Shown in pieces: positions 1-13,100 of a stretch of DNA of 64,000 bases; positions within the stretch are counted from its first letter, which is position 1, and every line of letters starts with the position of its first letter. Origin of the DNA: Symbiodinium natans (Eukaryota; Sar; Dinophyceae; Suessiales; Symbiodiniaceae). The stretch is taken from NCBI GenBank assembly GCA_905221605.1, contig CAJNDS010002454.1:170743-234742 (forward strand), given 5' to 3'. Both the position numbers and the translations under genes were made by a program. The notes beneath the pieces are model-generated. The model made no database searches. It saw nothing but the letters and a program-made list of their open reading frames with translations, and was not told the origin of the DNA.

Positions 1-1196
1 TGCTTCTTTTTTGTCCTTTTTGTTGCGAGCGAGTTGCTCGTCAGCAGCTGCTTTCTCCTTTTCTTTAACTCGAATCTGGCCAGCGCTGGTCTCAATTTCA
101 TCACTCTTCGCAACCTGAAGCTTCTCAAAGGCTGCCTTGTTGTCTTTTTCCTCCTCGGAGATCTCTTTCAAATTCTGCTGGAAGGTGTCCAACATCTGCG
201 AGAGCATGCCGAAAATCTCACCCGTACTTTGCCCCGGCTTCAACAGCTGGAGTAGGTCTGCTTCTTTCACATCCCGCATATCCCGCAGACCACCTTGCTC
301 AATCAGGGCTGGATCCATCCACCTGAACCAACATGCAACCAATGCTTCATAGTTGCACGTTCCACCTAGACTACCGCCGACAAAGGCCTATGACATACGA
401 GATATATGTGGAACGACACATGAACGTGGCATCCGAAAGCACTGCGTCTGCTTCACCGCACCTGTGACTTTTGGAGAACATTTGACGCAATGCCGACTTG
501 ACCTGCGACGCCTTGCTTGCTACCTGCAAGAATGACGTCGCGCCAGAATCTTTCTTCTTCAAGAGGTTGACAGCCTTGTCCACAGCTGCGATAGAGTCTT
601 TCAAATCGCCAGACTCAGCCTCAAACTCACCACTCTGCTTCTTCCGTATGGCAGAGGCTTGTTCCAGGGCCTGTTTGTTCTTCTCAGCTTCCTTCTTAAG
701 GCTGTCTATCTCTGGCTGCAGACGCGCTGATAAGGCAACGCCCTGCTCGATCTCGGCTGACAAAGAATCTATTCGAGCAGCGCCTTCATCAATGGACTTC
801 TGCTTTGCCTTCTGAGTGTCTGTGCACCAACATACCTCAGCAAGCCACACTGATCCAACTCCTCAACTACCCTGGCTCTCCTCAGGCGTACTCTTCCCAC
901 CGCTGAGAATCAGACCATCTTGTCATATATGTCTTCGTCTTTCTTCGCATCAACTTCCAGCTGCTTTGCCATGTCCTGGACTCAGCCCTGACAAGCAACC
1001 GCTTGAATTGCCGTGCAGCTGAGGGTGAACGCGCTACAACACCCTTAACTCCAGATCAAGGTGAATGTAAAATCGATTTTAGGGTGAATGTGAAATCGTT
1101 TTTGGTTAGTGAAAGGCTCCTCCAACAAACTCACCACCTTGGTGACGGGATCCTTCCTTGAATCCACTCGCAGAGATGCCAGGCATTGCAGAGGTG
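1..1196 (-). CDS. Dinoflagellate/algal coiled-coil protein with YDKMVCWC block (3' end beyond window)
   Basis: Four exons join in frame on the minus strand. About 1196-1120 encodes DPVTKVVSLLE and ends at a GA donor (1119-1118). Exon 975-916 encodes a 20-residue piece ending EDIYDKM, with a GT donor. Exon 835-462 opens VCWCTDTQKAKQKSI and holds a long Lys/Glu/Ala coiled coil ending FLQVASKASQVKSALRQM. Exon 322-1 begins WMDPALIEQGG and contains GEIFGMLSQMLDTFQQNL before more coiled coil. All phases agree (0, 0, 2). The joined DKM-VCWC segment and the GEIF-M block are recalled from a large uncharacterised family common in dinoflagellates, usually secreted or vesicular; that link is from memory. 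The N-terminus upstream of 1196 was not placed and the C-terminus is outside the window. Function unknown. Confidence 0.8.
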
Positions 1197-1564
1197 CCCA
1201 TATCGACAAGAGCCTCCATGGTAGCATGGCGAGGCAACTACGTTAACATTCAAGCGCACCCTATGGCAGCCTTACGGCCGGTGCCAGCTGTCTCGAGCCG
1301 AGCCAGGTGCAGGAAAACCATGCTTTAGACATCTTTAGACCACATGTTCGTTCCTTTCCGTGACCCTGCTGAAACCTGCTGGCCTTCCATCTACCTGCCT
1401 TGCTTCATCTCGCATGTCCCGTGTCAGGCAGACCGTGCTTTGCAGCGCATCTGATTTTCGCCGGCTGATCATAAACCTGGCGTCCTTTCCAGAAGCCACT
1501 CAGACCTTGGCAGTCTCTACGATTCGATTCAGAGCAGCTGTGACAGGCTGTTCCAACATACGAC

Positions 1565-4500
1565 CTGACATGCCGCGAGCTCAGGCTGGAACTCGATGTC
1601 CTTCAATGTCTTGTTCTTTAGCTTGATACTGAGCGCCGTCTTGATGAGCCTGGCAGCACAAGAAATGAAAAAACTCCTTGCTGTGGCTCTCAAGATGCCA
1701 GCCAGGCATCTCAGATTCCACGGCGCTGGGCGCCTGACAGGTTTCTAGTACTGAAAAGAAGCAAAACAGCTGATTCTGACCCGCTTCAAGGAGCACCTGT
1801 TTCAGAGTCTGCAGGATTTGCTCAAACGATTGGTTCAGGAGGGCATCCTGGTTCAACCTAGACAGCACAAGTGAAGGACTACTTGGAGCAACAAGTTGGT
1901 CCACCATCATCGCCATCAGCCAGAAGAACAGCTGACAAAAGCCCACAGACGACATGTGAGCGCTGGGGACGAAACTTCAGCAGCGCCAAAGCAATGCGAA
2001 AGATTATTTTCACCTTATGCCGTGCAGCCGTGCGACATGCCTCTGACTGTCTTTACTGCAATACTGCATGGGTCCAGGGGTCGCGCTCCCTCTGCCAGGA
2101 AGATGTCCCATACTCGCACAACTGTTGAGAAGGGAAAGTTGTAGATGCAGACCTTGGCCGAAAGAACGACCCGTGCAGGCCAGCTTCGTCCCTTTCCCTT
2201 GGCGAGGTTCCGGCAGTCATGAACCACTGAGAGGCATACATGGTCGGCTCAACACCTTGGTGCTACAGTGCACTCTAGCTCTGCGTTGAGTCACCTGGCA
2301 GTCACTTGCCTTGCTCAGCAAGATGCTCGTACAGGTGAGGCCTTGAAACCCAGCAAAATGGTTCGTGACTGCAATGTGTGTTGCACGAAGCGACAGTTCG
2401 TATGATGGCTGAAACAGACAGACCAAGCAGCAAACAAAAACACCTATTGGCCTAGATGCAATGGCTACGGTCTGTGCTTACTGACGTGCCCTCATCAAGT
2501 TCTCACTGTGTTGACGGTGCATGGTTCGGATGCACTGCCTGTGGGAGCTTGCTTAAACCGCAGATTCTTCCTTCACGTCGCATATCCTTGCCTTACACAC
2601 GTGCACAAGCAAACAAACCATTGCCTCTGGTGAACTCAGTAAGCTTCCTGTGTCATTGGTGACACTCGACTACATATTTAGCACGACAGTTGCCCCATGT
2701 GTTGCCACATGTCTGGAACAAGCATCAGCAGATATCAGCAACTTTTACACGAGTAGCTGCTGCACCTGCTTTGGGCGCAAACAGGACTGACAAGCGGAGA
2801 GCCACGGGGGAGGCTCGACAATCTGTACCGAGAACCTGGCAGATTCATCTCCAACAGCCTTTGCAGCTGGAAGAAGTACTTGTTGAGGAGTGGGAGATTC
2901 GGCCTGGGCAGTCGAGTGTCGATCACTTCTGTGCACAGCTGCTCTACGATAGGCGTGAGGCACCAGACATGAAAAGTCCGGCCATCCGATAGTTCTCGAG
3001 CAGCGATATCAGCATCAGAAATGCCTTCTGCAAGCTTTTCCACACAGAGACACACACACACACACACACACCAGGTATGCCAACATACAAGGGGCGCATC
3101 ATCCTCACCCATGTACATCAGCAAGACGCCGCAGATGAATCCCATACCCTGACCTCTCCAAAACCAGCGTGGTGGCTTTCGATGAGTAAATTCTTGACTT
3201 CTGAAGCGTGAGGAATCGGCAGTATCCAACTTCGGCGTTGAATACTGAGTATGCTCTCAGTACATTCAGCAGCTGCTGCTGGCCCAACCCTTGCTTGTCC
3301 TAAGTGTACGTTCCAGGCCAATGTCTGCAACAGCTCCTACCATCAGCCCAGTCAGACACTCAGTCGAAGGCACGATAAAGGACGTGCTTTGGGAAAGTGC
3401 GGTTGATGTCTCGAACCTCGGACTCTGCAGAGCTCTGTCTGCTGACCACTGGGAGAGAAGTTCAGGGCTCCCCTTCTTAACGGTTCAGGCCAAGCACCTG
3501 CCGAGCAAACCCAGTTCAATGAATTAACCCGCCCAACTCACCCAACCCAAAGTAAACACTCCGGCCTCTCCCACACACATTTTCCGAGTCCAGCCTGCTT
3601 TCAAATCCACGCGATTAGTGGGGGTAAAGGCTAGTATTCGTGTTTGGGCCGCATTTCCCACACCTGAAACTCCCTAACACGTCTCCGGATCCAGACTGTT
3701 GTACAACAGGTAGGGGGAGGGTGCCTTATTCGCAGAAAGTCATGTAGCCAAGAAAAGCATCCTGAGAAGAAGTAAGGAACAATATCGCCCTCGCACGGGG
3801 CTTCTTCGGCTCGTCTCATCTGCTCATAGATATCCTTGCATTTGCACAGCCACTGGACATGAACGCCTGGTCAGAAAACTTCGGTGATGTGGACGCGTGT
3901 CCTTCGGGTGCTTGTGCAGCAGCTCCCGTGAAAGCGCGAGCTTCTGCCACACCTGCTTGCTGTCTTCCACCAGCAGTTGTTGTAAAGAATTGGCGATGTA
4001 AGGCCGCGCACAGAACCACGAAGAAATTCCGGAATTCCTTGACGGATCAGCTCCTTCTAGCGGTGCGCAAACACGCTGACGTGTCTGGCACAAATCAACG
4101 CTTCTTGTATTTTCAAGAAATGAGACGCTTGGGCCTTGCATTTGTCCGGACATTTTGCTCGGAAACGATGGAAGTCAATGCCTTCGTGGAATCGCATGCC
4201 AGGCTTCGCTTATCAGCGCTCAGTGCAGACTTGCGAGCTGAGAAGCAGATGACGCGCCATTGCTCCAAATGTTCTACAGGATCCAGAAGCTTCAAAACAG
4301 CCTTTCGGATTGCGCATCTGTGACACCCAGGTGACTCATCAGAGACCATCCGGCCTTTGTGTTTTTCCGCTCCTCCTCAGCAGGAGCTGCTGTTGCTGAC
4401 TGAACTCCATGGTATGTCTGGTTTGCATATGTCCTCCTCATCATCAGGCGGCGTGAGGAGACACAGGTTGTCTACATATCTATCAATCATTTACCACAGC

Positions 4501-5686
4501 TTGGAGCCACGAATGGCTTCCTTTGACAGACCTGCACCAATTTGAAATGGAGGGCTGCAGGGCTAGAGGCTGCTGCAGCATCTGTAGCTACTCCTGAAAA
4601 TTTCTGCGCAAGGGTGCACATTTTGCACAGCTGAACAGCGAAGTCAAGGCCGTGCACTCATGCACAGGTGGAAACAGTCTATTGCTCTGGCGCCGCATCC
4701 TCTGCCTGCGAACCGTCACGAGATCAGAAAACACGGAAAACAAGAGATGCAAAGGGATGTGCTGTGGCCTTTTTCTCCTCCGCTGGCTTCTTCCCTCAGA
4801 CGGCATCCAGGAAAGCAGAGCTTGAACGCTGTCTGTGCTCGCTCTTCCCGCATGCAGCGTGCAGCCTGGAGCATCCTGCTGAATGAGAACGGGTAAGAGG
4901 GGCTGAGACCCAAAAGTCACGCGGGCACAGCGCGCAGAGCACCATTGTGGCAAGAGTGGCAAGTATGCAGCTTAGAGCATACACGTTCCTGCACGGTTTT
5001 CAAAGTTGCAATGGGCGCGACGCTGCACAGTGATGTGCTGACCTTTGCTAAGCCCGCAGCCCATCGTGTTGTTCTTGAGCAGGTAATACGCTAGCCACTC
5101 CACCGGGTTCTCTGGACGCTCCTCTTTCAGAAAAAAGGAAAGAATTCAGAAGCTGCGATGACCGCATTCGCTCATGTCAAGCCTCCGCTACAGCATTCAT
5201 CCCGGGAAGGAGCGTTGGCACTACATACCTGGCCGGCTGCACGGACGGCAGATTGCGATTGAGCTCATGGGCCAGGCCAATGATTGTGCGGAAGCGAGGT
5301 TTGCGACATGAACGCCAGGAGGGCTGTTCCAGCTGAGAAAGTGAACCATCAAAACCTATGCTCTGAGTTGTGCACCAAATCCCCTAACAAGCTGCTCTCT
5401 GCAATTTGGCAGACCCGCAAATCACCCAAGATGCCAAGTGCCACGTCGAGGCTCCTTCTCGCCACTGCGTTTTGCGGCAACATCAACTAACCCTGTCAAT
5501 CATCCAATGCGAAAAACCGGAAAGCTCCTTCACCGGCCTCCAACTTTATTGTCAACCATGTCCGGGGCATGACATCCTTGCTAGTTGAGGCGCACGTGTC
5601 CAAGTACTGGCGAAGCGGAAGGTCATGCATTCCTGGTGCTGGTCGCTCCTTCCCAGGTGCAGCATTCCACTGTCTACTATGGTTTG

Positions 5687-5724
<38 letters not shown>

Positions 5725-6719
5725 GATACGCTTCAAGCAGGCACGGCATGGGGCTTGTTCCAACTGCACGCTAGCAGCAAGCGGCTCACGCATGCCTGCT
5801 TTGTACAGCTAGCTACGCCCTCTGTCGTGGAGGTTGTCTGTGCGAGAAGATTCCAACCGCATCGTATGGGCAAGCGGTGAACATACTTTGTGATGCCTCC
5901 TCCAGGAGTTTCTGACGTGGCTGTTGTGAAAAAAGTATGCAAGCATGGCAAGGCCCGGGGTGGCCAGAAAAATGCAGCGAGAAAGAGAAAGTTGTGTTGA
6001 ATGATGTTGCGAACGGCTGCGGCTACTACAGATCAATCAGCAGCCCACTCAGAGATCCCACGATGCGCTCGGAACGCATGACTGTCTGACAAGCTGGGCC
6101 TGCCTCCATCGCTAGCTTCTCAGCTGCAAGTCCTTCTCTTGGATTTGGATAAGCCTGCCAACCGTCTAAGGTCGCAGCCACTGCCCCTCCTACCCCACCC
6201 CTACCCCACCCCTACCCCCACTACCACAACTAACCACCAACTACAAACTGAGTGTTGGCTAACTACCAACTACTGGCGCCTAACAACAAGTGTCTCAGGA
6301 TGGTGACCTATCCACAGTCTACCGCTCTGAGACCTGCGACTGCTTTGGAAGCTCTCGCTCCGCCTGGCAAAGACAGTTGTGTGAACCAAGGAAGAACTTC
6401 GGAAGAACCATGAAACGCAAGCTGCACAAGCCAACCATAGGAGGCAAACCTCTGCAGACATGGTGTGCTTGCTAAGCTCGCGCAGCGGCTAGGGGACGCC
6501 CGTTCTCCACTTCTTGACTAGATGGCGAAGAGAAGCAGTGCTAGGATCGAAATCGAGGCGATCCAACTGACTGGATCGAGAGAACATGGCAGACAGCTGT
6601 GACCTTGAGGAATGCTTCGACTTAGATCGCTGCTTTTGCACGCTCGCGGATGTCTCCCGTTCGGAGACGTCTAGCTGCCCAGTCCCAGCGGCACTGCTTG
6701 GCCTGCTGTCAGAGCGCAT
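1565..6719 (-). CDS. TBC-domain Rab GTPase-activating protein
   Basis: A TBC (Tre-2/Bub2/Cdc16) domain is spread over small minus-strand exons that join in phase: 4053-4017 (ELIRQGIPEFLR), 3963-3902 (KQVWQKLALSRELLHKHPK), 3834-3789 (DIYEQMRRAEEAPCE), 3424 onward (ESEVRDINRTFPKHVLYRAF), 3289-3221 (NVLRAYSVFNAEVGY), 3153-3096 (CQGMGFICGVLLMYMGEDD), 3034 onward (LISLLENYRMAGLFMSG), then LPLLNKYFFQLQRLLEMNLP, 2255-2215 (VEPTMYASQWFMT), 2152-2087 (YNFPFSTVVRVWDIFLAEG), 2013-1976 (VKIIFRIALALL), 1857-1797 and 1649-1565 (LIKTALSIKLKNKTL). Both catalytic fingers are present: the Arg in DINRTFP and the Gln in YCQGMGF. The proposed start is the ATG at 6719 (MRSDSRPSSAAG, Ser-rich, ending LRHLVKKW); an exon between that and 4053 is missing from my model, and the stop was not fixed. 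Expected to switch off a Rab GTPase in membrane traffic. Confidence 0.88.
3049..3072. repeat. CA dinucleotide microsatellite
   Basis: An uninterrupted run of ca/ac repeats lies in an intron of the TBC gene, between the exons ending at 3096 and starting at 3034. Confidence 0.9.
4054..6520. other. Intron-rich 5' part of the TBC gene, no confident exon
   Basis: I see no exon that I can defend between the MRSDSRP exon (about 6719-6530) and the ELIRQGIP exon (4053). The stretch holds a CT dinucleotide tract (about 5691-5723), a C-rich tandem of ccccaccccta type (about 6186-6225), and scattered short open frames on both strands with no family resemblance. At least one small exon carrying the usual TBC pre-domain (a W-x-x-ML motif) is expected here. 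Confidence 0.5.
5691..5723. repeat. CT dinucleotide microsatellite
   Basis: A pure ct repeat of about 16 units lies in the 5' intron region of the TBC gene. Confidence 0.95.
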
Positions 6720-6837
6720 AAATGAAGCAAAAAGCTTTCGGAAAAGATAGCGCATGAGGCATCGTTGTTGTGATATGTTGTGCTTATGCATGACTCTCTT
6801 TGCGCAGTAAAACTTCGCAAGTGCTCGCGCCTGGACG

Positions 6838-9666
6838 CAGCTTCTGGCGGCTCCAGCACGACATGAGCAATGTCCCAGGGCCCCTGCCAAGTGCCAACGA
6901 GTTGCCATGTCAGGCAATCAGTTGCCGCGACCCGCCCACCCGAGCCCCATGCCCGCACAGACTTCAGAAAGACAGACGCAAATTGGAAGGACATCCAGGC
7001 CATGTGCTTGCATCTCAACAAATCTGACAAGCTGCTGCACCAGTTCAAGCTTAAAGATCGGCAAGAACGTGCACAAGCACCGGCACATCGAGCATCTATG
7101 TGTGAACTGTGGTGAGTGTGTTCTGACACTCTCCATGGCTCTATGCCAAGTCGACGCGCAGCTCCTATAGCCATCCTGAAGGTTACGCGGCTACACGAAC
7201 CTGCCACTGCCATTGCTGGCCCTTGCTCCAACTGAAGTGAACTCCTGAATAACAGAGAAGAACAGCTTGAGCTTGACTGGCCTGAATCTCTGTCTTGAGA
7301 CTTTGTGCTGTCAGAAATAGAAACGGACCTCCCCAAGTCTTTGCACTGGTGAGCTAGTGCTGCAGTGGTGCTGCAACATAACTGTAAGGCTCAAGCCTAG
7401 AAAACCAATGAGGGCCGCAGCTACCACCAAACACACCTTGGCAACAGAGCATTGAAAGAATCGCATGATGGACTCCAGCGTGCTCCAGCCAAACATCCTG
7501 AGCGCCTGGACCCCTGACTTTAAATCGATTGCAATGGCAACCGCGAGCATGAAGGGCACCACACGGTGTGTCAGCACACCGTGAGCCTAGGGGAGAAATT
7601 ACAGTCACCGGCTATACGTACAAGTTGAAGAGCTGTAGTGTCAATTCGTCTCAGGCCACTGCAGTCAGTCGACCACCAAAATGTGGCAAAGCGAAGACCT
7701 GGCGCCATGCTTTGCATGTATGCTTGGCCGCACTTAAAGCACTACAGCCTACCTATCCTTGGGTTGAATGTCACAGGTCGTGGGACATGATGACATGCAA
7801 GGTGCTATGCGACGAAACAGTGCGCTCACTTCAGAAACAAAGCATCTTGAGCAAGCCGCATCAAGCTGTCATGCTACAGCTTTACGGTCAGGCGGCCTGC
7901 ATGGCAAAGCTCATGAACGCAAACACCTACCAGAGCGGCAGATGGCTTGGAGTCTTGGATTGGTTCGGTCTTAATTGGACACCAGCACGTACAGCTTGGG
8001 CCTCTAGAGGGGTGCGCAGTCTGGACGCCAAAATCATCGCAGACAGAACCGACGCATTGAGGGCGATGGGTCCACCAGGCCTGCCAAGACATTTCAAAAA
8101 CACAACTAGGACAGCAGGCAAAGGCCGCTGGATACCCGATGAAACCAGTCGGATTCGCAAGAATATGGCCGTTGGTGAACCCGGTGAACCCCCTCGAAGA
8201 CTGCAAGACCAAACCGCTGCTGCCGATGCATCCTGTCAAGCGATTGCGTTTGTTCGCAACAGAAACATCCGGCATTTCCTACAATCCAAGGTGCACACTC
8301 TGTAGTCGTACAGGATGACATGCAACGCAAGCAACCCACGGGCGATGACACCGATTGTGTCATCACCTGAGATTGGGATGGCACGATTCTGTGTGGCATC
8401 ATCTTACAATTGCATGTAGACACTCTACGAGGACAAGTTGGGACAGTGTCCGGAACTGAGGACTCACTATAGGCTTAGGGGTTCACCTTCTGAATACTCG
8501 GTGCAAGAAGAATGTCCCCGCTTCGAATTGTTTTGAGCCTGTGGAGAACCTGACATGTTTGGCCATTGTTGGCGCCGTTGCATGGAAACGGCCCTTTGCA
8601 AAGGAAATCAGCGAATGCGTTGGGATGACATTACCGCTTCTGAGATGATCCAGCAAGTTAAGCTGTGTCTGTTTGTGGCACACCGTGTCTTTTTATGGAG
8701 TTGTTGAATTTCAAGCCTCCATTGAGCCCGAACTGTACAAGCGGTGGCTGGCATGGCATGGCGTGCATGGACGATGAGCCTTACCCTCTTGGTATCCCAC
8801 CGCCCCTCTCCCCCCCCCCTCCCTCCACGATTCCCCCCCGCTACACCCAAGAATCCACCCTCAACCTGCATACCTTGAACACCGCAAAGAGAGAGGAGGC
8901 GCCAGATTTGTCAGGTCAGTCTAGGGGTGCAGCTCCAACTGCGGGTCAAGGCTTGAAGCAAAGGAGCCAGAACCTTGTGGTTGCCAAGGACAAAACTGCC
9001 TAAGCCTAGGCAACACTCCGCTTGGTTTGAACCTTTGCTAATCTCTGCAAACACCTCGGCCCCCGGCCCCAAGCGGAAACACGATCGTGCAAGTCTGCAA
9101 AACTTGCAAGACGACCTCGGATTGCATGGATCGCATCACAAAGCACCCGGGCCTTCCGACTGAGGATTGGACTTCACCAGCACATGAGAAAGGGCGAAAA
9201 CTGCTACTTTGGCCTGGCACAACCAAGCTGACTCGGCACGGAGGCTTTGAATCTTCAACAAGGCGGCTGTGCAGACATGGCAGCAGAAGAGCAATCCTCC
9301 GACTGCCCAAAGCCACCCAAATTCACACTCCAGTTGAACCTTCCACCAAACCTTGCACAGCCAGCACGCCCTTCCACATGCAGAATGGTGCGGCAGATCG
9401 ACTTCGGCTTTTGAATCTAAGGACTAGGCATTTACAAAGATCCCGACCAAGCATAGTTGCCGGATAATGGACGCAGTGCTGCAGCACAACGCATGCAGCC
9501 TTCGTCAGCCAAAGAATGCACACAAGTCTGCCTCTGTTGCAATGCCACCGCTTAATTATGACGTGGGTGAGGGCGCAGCTCGTATCTGGTAACATGGGCG
9601 TTCAACACAAGAGAATCGAGAAAGGAATCGTCGACGTAGTTGTCTTCGAAGGGCTGCTTCAAGTAC
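6838..9666 (-). CDS. PIGC: PIG-C (Gpi2), subunit of GPI-GlcNAc transferase
   Basis: Exon peptides in order match PIG-C from end to end: 9666 to about 9580 (YLKQPFEDNYVDDSFLDSL, the conserved N-terminal DNYVD block), about 9462-9425 (ASIIRQLCLVGIF), about 8375-8300 (DDTIGVIARGLLALHVILYDY), about 8085-8005 (GPIALNASVLSAMILASRL, the signature membrane segment), about 7555-7510 (FMLAVAIAIDLKS), about 7440-7385 (VCLVVAAALIGFLGLS) and the last exon from 6883 (GPWDIAHV, the terminal GPWD motif). PIG-C is a multispan ER membrane protein of the complex that adds GlcNAc to phosphatidylinositol, the first step of GPI-anchor synthesis. The start exon is upstream of 9666 and was not found. The frame of the last exon stays open to about 6671, past the proposed TBC start at 6719, so an extra splice or overlapping ends must be resolved. 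Confidence 0.87.
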
Positions 9667-10190
9667 CTCGCGCAGTGCACTTTCACATCCGGGATCCAGA
9701 TTTGTCCAAGCACGTTTTTCATGTAGGAGTGCGAACGTGTTTGGTCTTCCCTCATCCATATGACCTCATAAATGACTCGGTGAGCCAAACGATCACCTAT
9801 TTGTGAACAGGGCTAGTTCATCCATGCTTCTACCACAAGCTGCAATGCACCGCATGCCGAACCGTTAGTATTGCTATGCATTGCGCTACGCATCCATTGA
9901 CCGAACGGATGGGTATCACAAGATATTTCTTCCTCCACCACCCTCCCACCCTCCCATCCTCCCACCCTGCCACGCACGTCCCGCTCTTCTGCCGTCGCAC
10001 CCTCTCCCCCCCTTCCCCCTCCCGATAAACGTGCCCAGGGGACCCCTCATGGGACTGGAGCTCGCAGGCTCCGCTTCCACGGTTGGCGGGAAGCTGCTGG
10101 GTAGAATCAACTTTAAGACGGAACACAGCGAATGCACAGCGTCGCTCGGATGCGTTTACGCATCTTTTCCAGTTGCGGGGTTCAGGCCAT
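9667..10190. other. Likely 5' end of PIG-C and intergenic DNA
   Basis: The PIG-C start exon should lie here or just upstream, but no ATG could be chosen. A pyrimidine-rich C/T stretch (about 9930-10025) dominates the plus strand. Nothing else is supported. Confidence 0.4.
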
Positions 10191-13100
10191 CCTCATGTAA
10201 ACATGCTGCTGCCCCTGCTGCAGAGGGGGAGCCCCAGGCCTATGCATGAAGCGTGCCTGATAGTTCGCGACAGTGCTGCGTGATAAGATGTTATAAGACA
10301 CCTTTCTTTACCTTTCTCACCCTTTTTCGACTCTCTCTTCTTGGATGAGGGAACTACGAGAGTTTGCGTCCAGTATCCGCCTACAATCGGGTGAGGCTTC
10401 ATCTTCCCAAGCTTGACAGCTCCGGTCTGGGTAACCCCCCGAACCACGAGTGGCAGAGAAGAAGATGCACCCGATAATTGCTGCAGCCACACTGCTGCCC
10501 AAGGATGGTGGAAAACGTGCTCAGCAGCTGAAGGTTCTTGACAAGCATGCCGGCTGCACAAGACCTTTGTCCATGAGGTAGTACTGAGTTTTCGCCTCCA
10601 GGCTTGCGGCTGTTACAACAGAGCAGAAGGAAGTCGGATTCCCAGAGTCCATACTGGGTTGGGGTGTGGACTGCATGCAAGCTCGAGGGAACGTCCGGTA
10701 TACATCATGGGACTTCCTACCCTCCTTGAACTGCTGCTCTGAACACCTCTAGTGCCATCTAAGTATGCCCATCGGCATCCATGCTCCATGTTGCTCCATG
10801 TTGCTCGCTGCTTTGTCGGCCTGTCTTGACTGCTGGCTCCAGATATATGACTCGCCGTCACTTGAATATCAAGTCGTGTGTATGTACAGACTGCGGAAGG
10901 CCGAATGCCAGTCAGAAGACGGGCAGTTGAGCCTCACGCATCATGCATCATCATGCATGCCACACAAGGTGTGGCTGGTCTGCACATGACTGCTAAACTG
11001 ACATGATGCAGTTCGTTTTCAGCAACGATCACACGCCGCGCATGCGTGGCCGCAAGATGCTGCCATTCCTCTAAGATACTCGTTGCTTCAAAAGCTTCTG
11101 AGCTCCTGGAGGCGACCCGGGCAGAGCACCAGCCGCAGCTCTTTCGCCAAGATCAGAAACAGCGTGGTTGATCTGACCCCCCAAAAAGGGTTAGTCAGTC
11201 ATGTCTTCTGATGCGGTTACCACGGGGCATACTTCACACCTGCCGTCTGGCTTTGCGCCGCTCTACTTTTTGATTGGGATTTGCAGTCCCACGACGAAAT
11301 TGGAGGCGGGAAGATTCAGCTCTTTCAAATACCTGCAGGATGCAGTTGCACAAAATATGGCGGAGCATTTCTTGTGTGAATGTTGAAACAAAGACTAAGC
11401 ATCAATAAGCTCCCGGCTTCTCCGTAGGTGGAACAATGTAAATGTAGTAACTGGGAGTCTGGACCAATCCTGCCACATCGCACGAGATGGCCGGTGGACC
11501 TGACGTTCACCGGCTGCACCTACGCGCTGCTTCTCCACGAAATAATCGCAAAGGGCATCGTACCTCAACGTCATGAGCTGGACTCTGCGGACTGTTCGAG
11601 CAAGACGTACTGTGTGGGCTGTGAATGCTGCTACTGCTTGGCTTCTATCGGGACAGGGACAGCAAACTTCAGTACACCAATGTAAGCCACTGACGCTGCA
11701 CAGTCACGCCTGCGGGAAACGGTTACGCATCACCAAGGATCCTGACCTACTGCAGCATGACACAGGAAATTGAAGGTCCCGCCTATCAGCAGCCGAGAAA
11801 TGCCATACTGTAGAAAGAGCCCCCGCTCGATCCATGTGCGCTCGGCAATGATCAATCTCAGGGCAACATTATGTATAAGCGGCCATGAAGAATGACAAGC
11901 AGAGGGCACCCGGCACAACTCCAGAAGTCTTCATGCAATTGCAAGCCGAGGTGGGTACGCAATCTGACTCTTAGGTAGATGATAGCTGTTAAGACGGAAC
12001 AACACGCAGGAGCGCCTTCGTGCGCTGGTCAATCTGCAGCTTGTTTGTTAACGACTCCGGGCTCTCTTTGCCTGACCAATCTAGGTATGGCCCACGAGAT
12101 CACCAACATCGCGCTAGCATGAAGTGCCTTTGACGAAGTTGGCCACAATGTTGCAGCAAAACTCCCCCATTTTGTAGAGCTTCACTTTGAACTGCCCACG
12201 AAGAGGATATGTATCAGGTCGAATCTTCAAAAAAAACAGAGCACACAGAGAATGCATTGCGAAGACAGAGAGAGAAGGCTGAGGGAGGGAGAGAGACAGA
12301 GAGAGAGAGAGAGAGATGGAGTGAGTGAGAGAGAGAGAGAGAGTGAGCGGGAGAGAGCGAGAGGGATCGAGAAAGGTGAAGAAAGCAAGCAAGAAATAAA
12401 GAGAGAAAGAGCGGTACAGAGAGCAGAGGGCAGAGGCGGAGGGGATGCAGGTTGAACGACAACGATTCTATACGTTGACAGAAAGTCGGCCTTGGTGCCG
12501 CGCGCATCAGGCCTGACGCTGCAAGTCAGTTAACGAATTCGACGGATGGCTTCACTTGTTCTGTGCTCGCGACTCTGCGTCTGCTTTGGAGCCTTACCAC
12601 AGCACGACTTTGTGGCACTACGCTTCAGAATACTGCACACTGCTTGGGATCAAGCCTTCCTTGTCTTTCTTCTTACCCTTTGAGCATGGGGATGTGCGGG
12701 GCATCGACGTTTGAAGAGTTCCGGTTTAGAGCCATGGCGCCTGTCGTGGACTTCTTGAGGCCGACTCTTGGCGCGCACGGCCTTTCTTGGAACGCCTTGC
12801 ATAGCTGAAGTGGGCGCTATGATGGGCCATAGCAGGGGCATCCCAGTTTCGACGGCTGAGGCATCACACTCAACTAGACGAGCTCCAGGCACAGCCTCGG
12901 CAAAACATGTCAATGCACAGGTCCCGAGCGTCATCTTGAAAGCTCCAGACACCAAAGGCATCGGAGTTTCGCCAATGGTCGGAATCCTGGCAGGCGGACC
13001 ATCCCAACAAGCATCTGAGCTCGACTGTACAAGCAGGCTCCGCCCGAGGAGGACCTGTAAGGCTTCACAACGTTGTGTGCGGAGCATCCACACGCAGACC

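Noticed and set aside
7568-8305. A 245-codon plus-strand open frame
   Set aside because: It runs antisense to two well supported PIG-C exons (DDTIGVIARG and LNASVLSAMILASRL) and has no family features; long shadows are common at this base composition.
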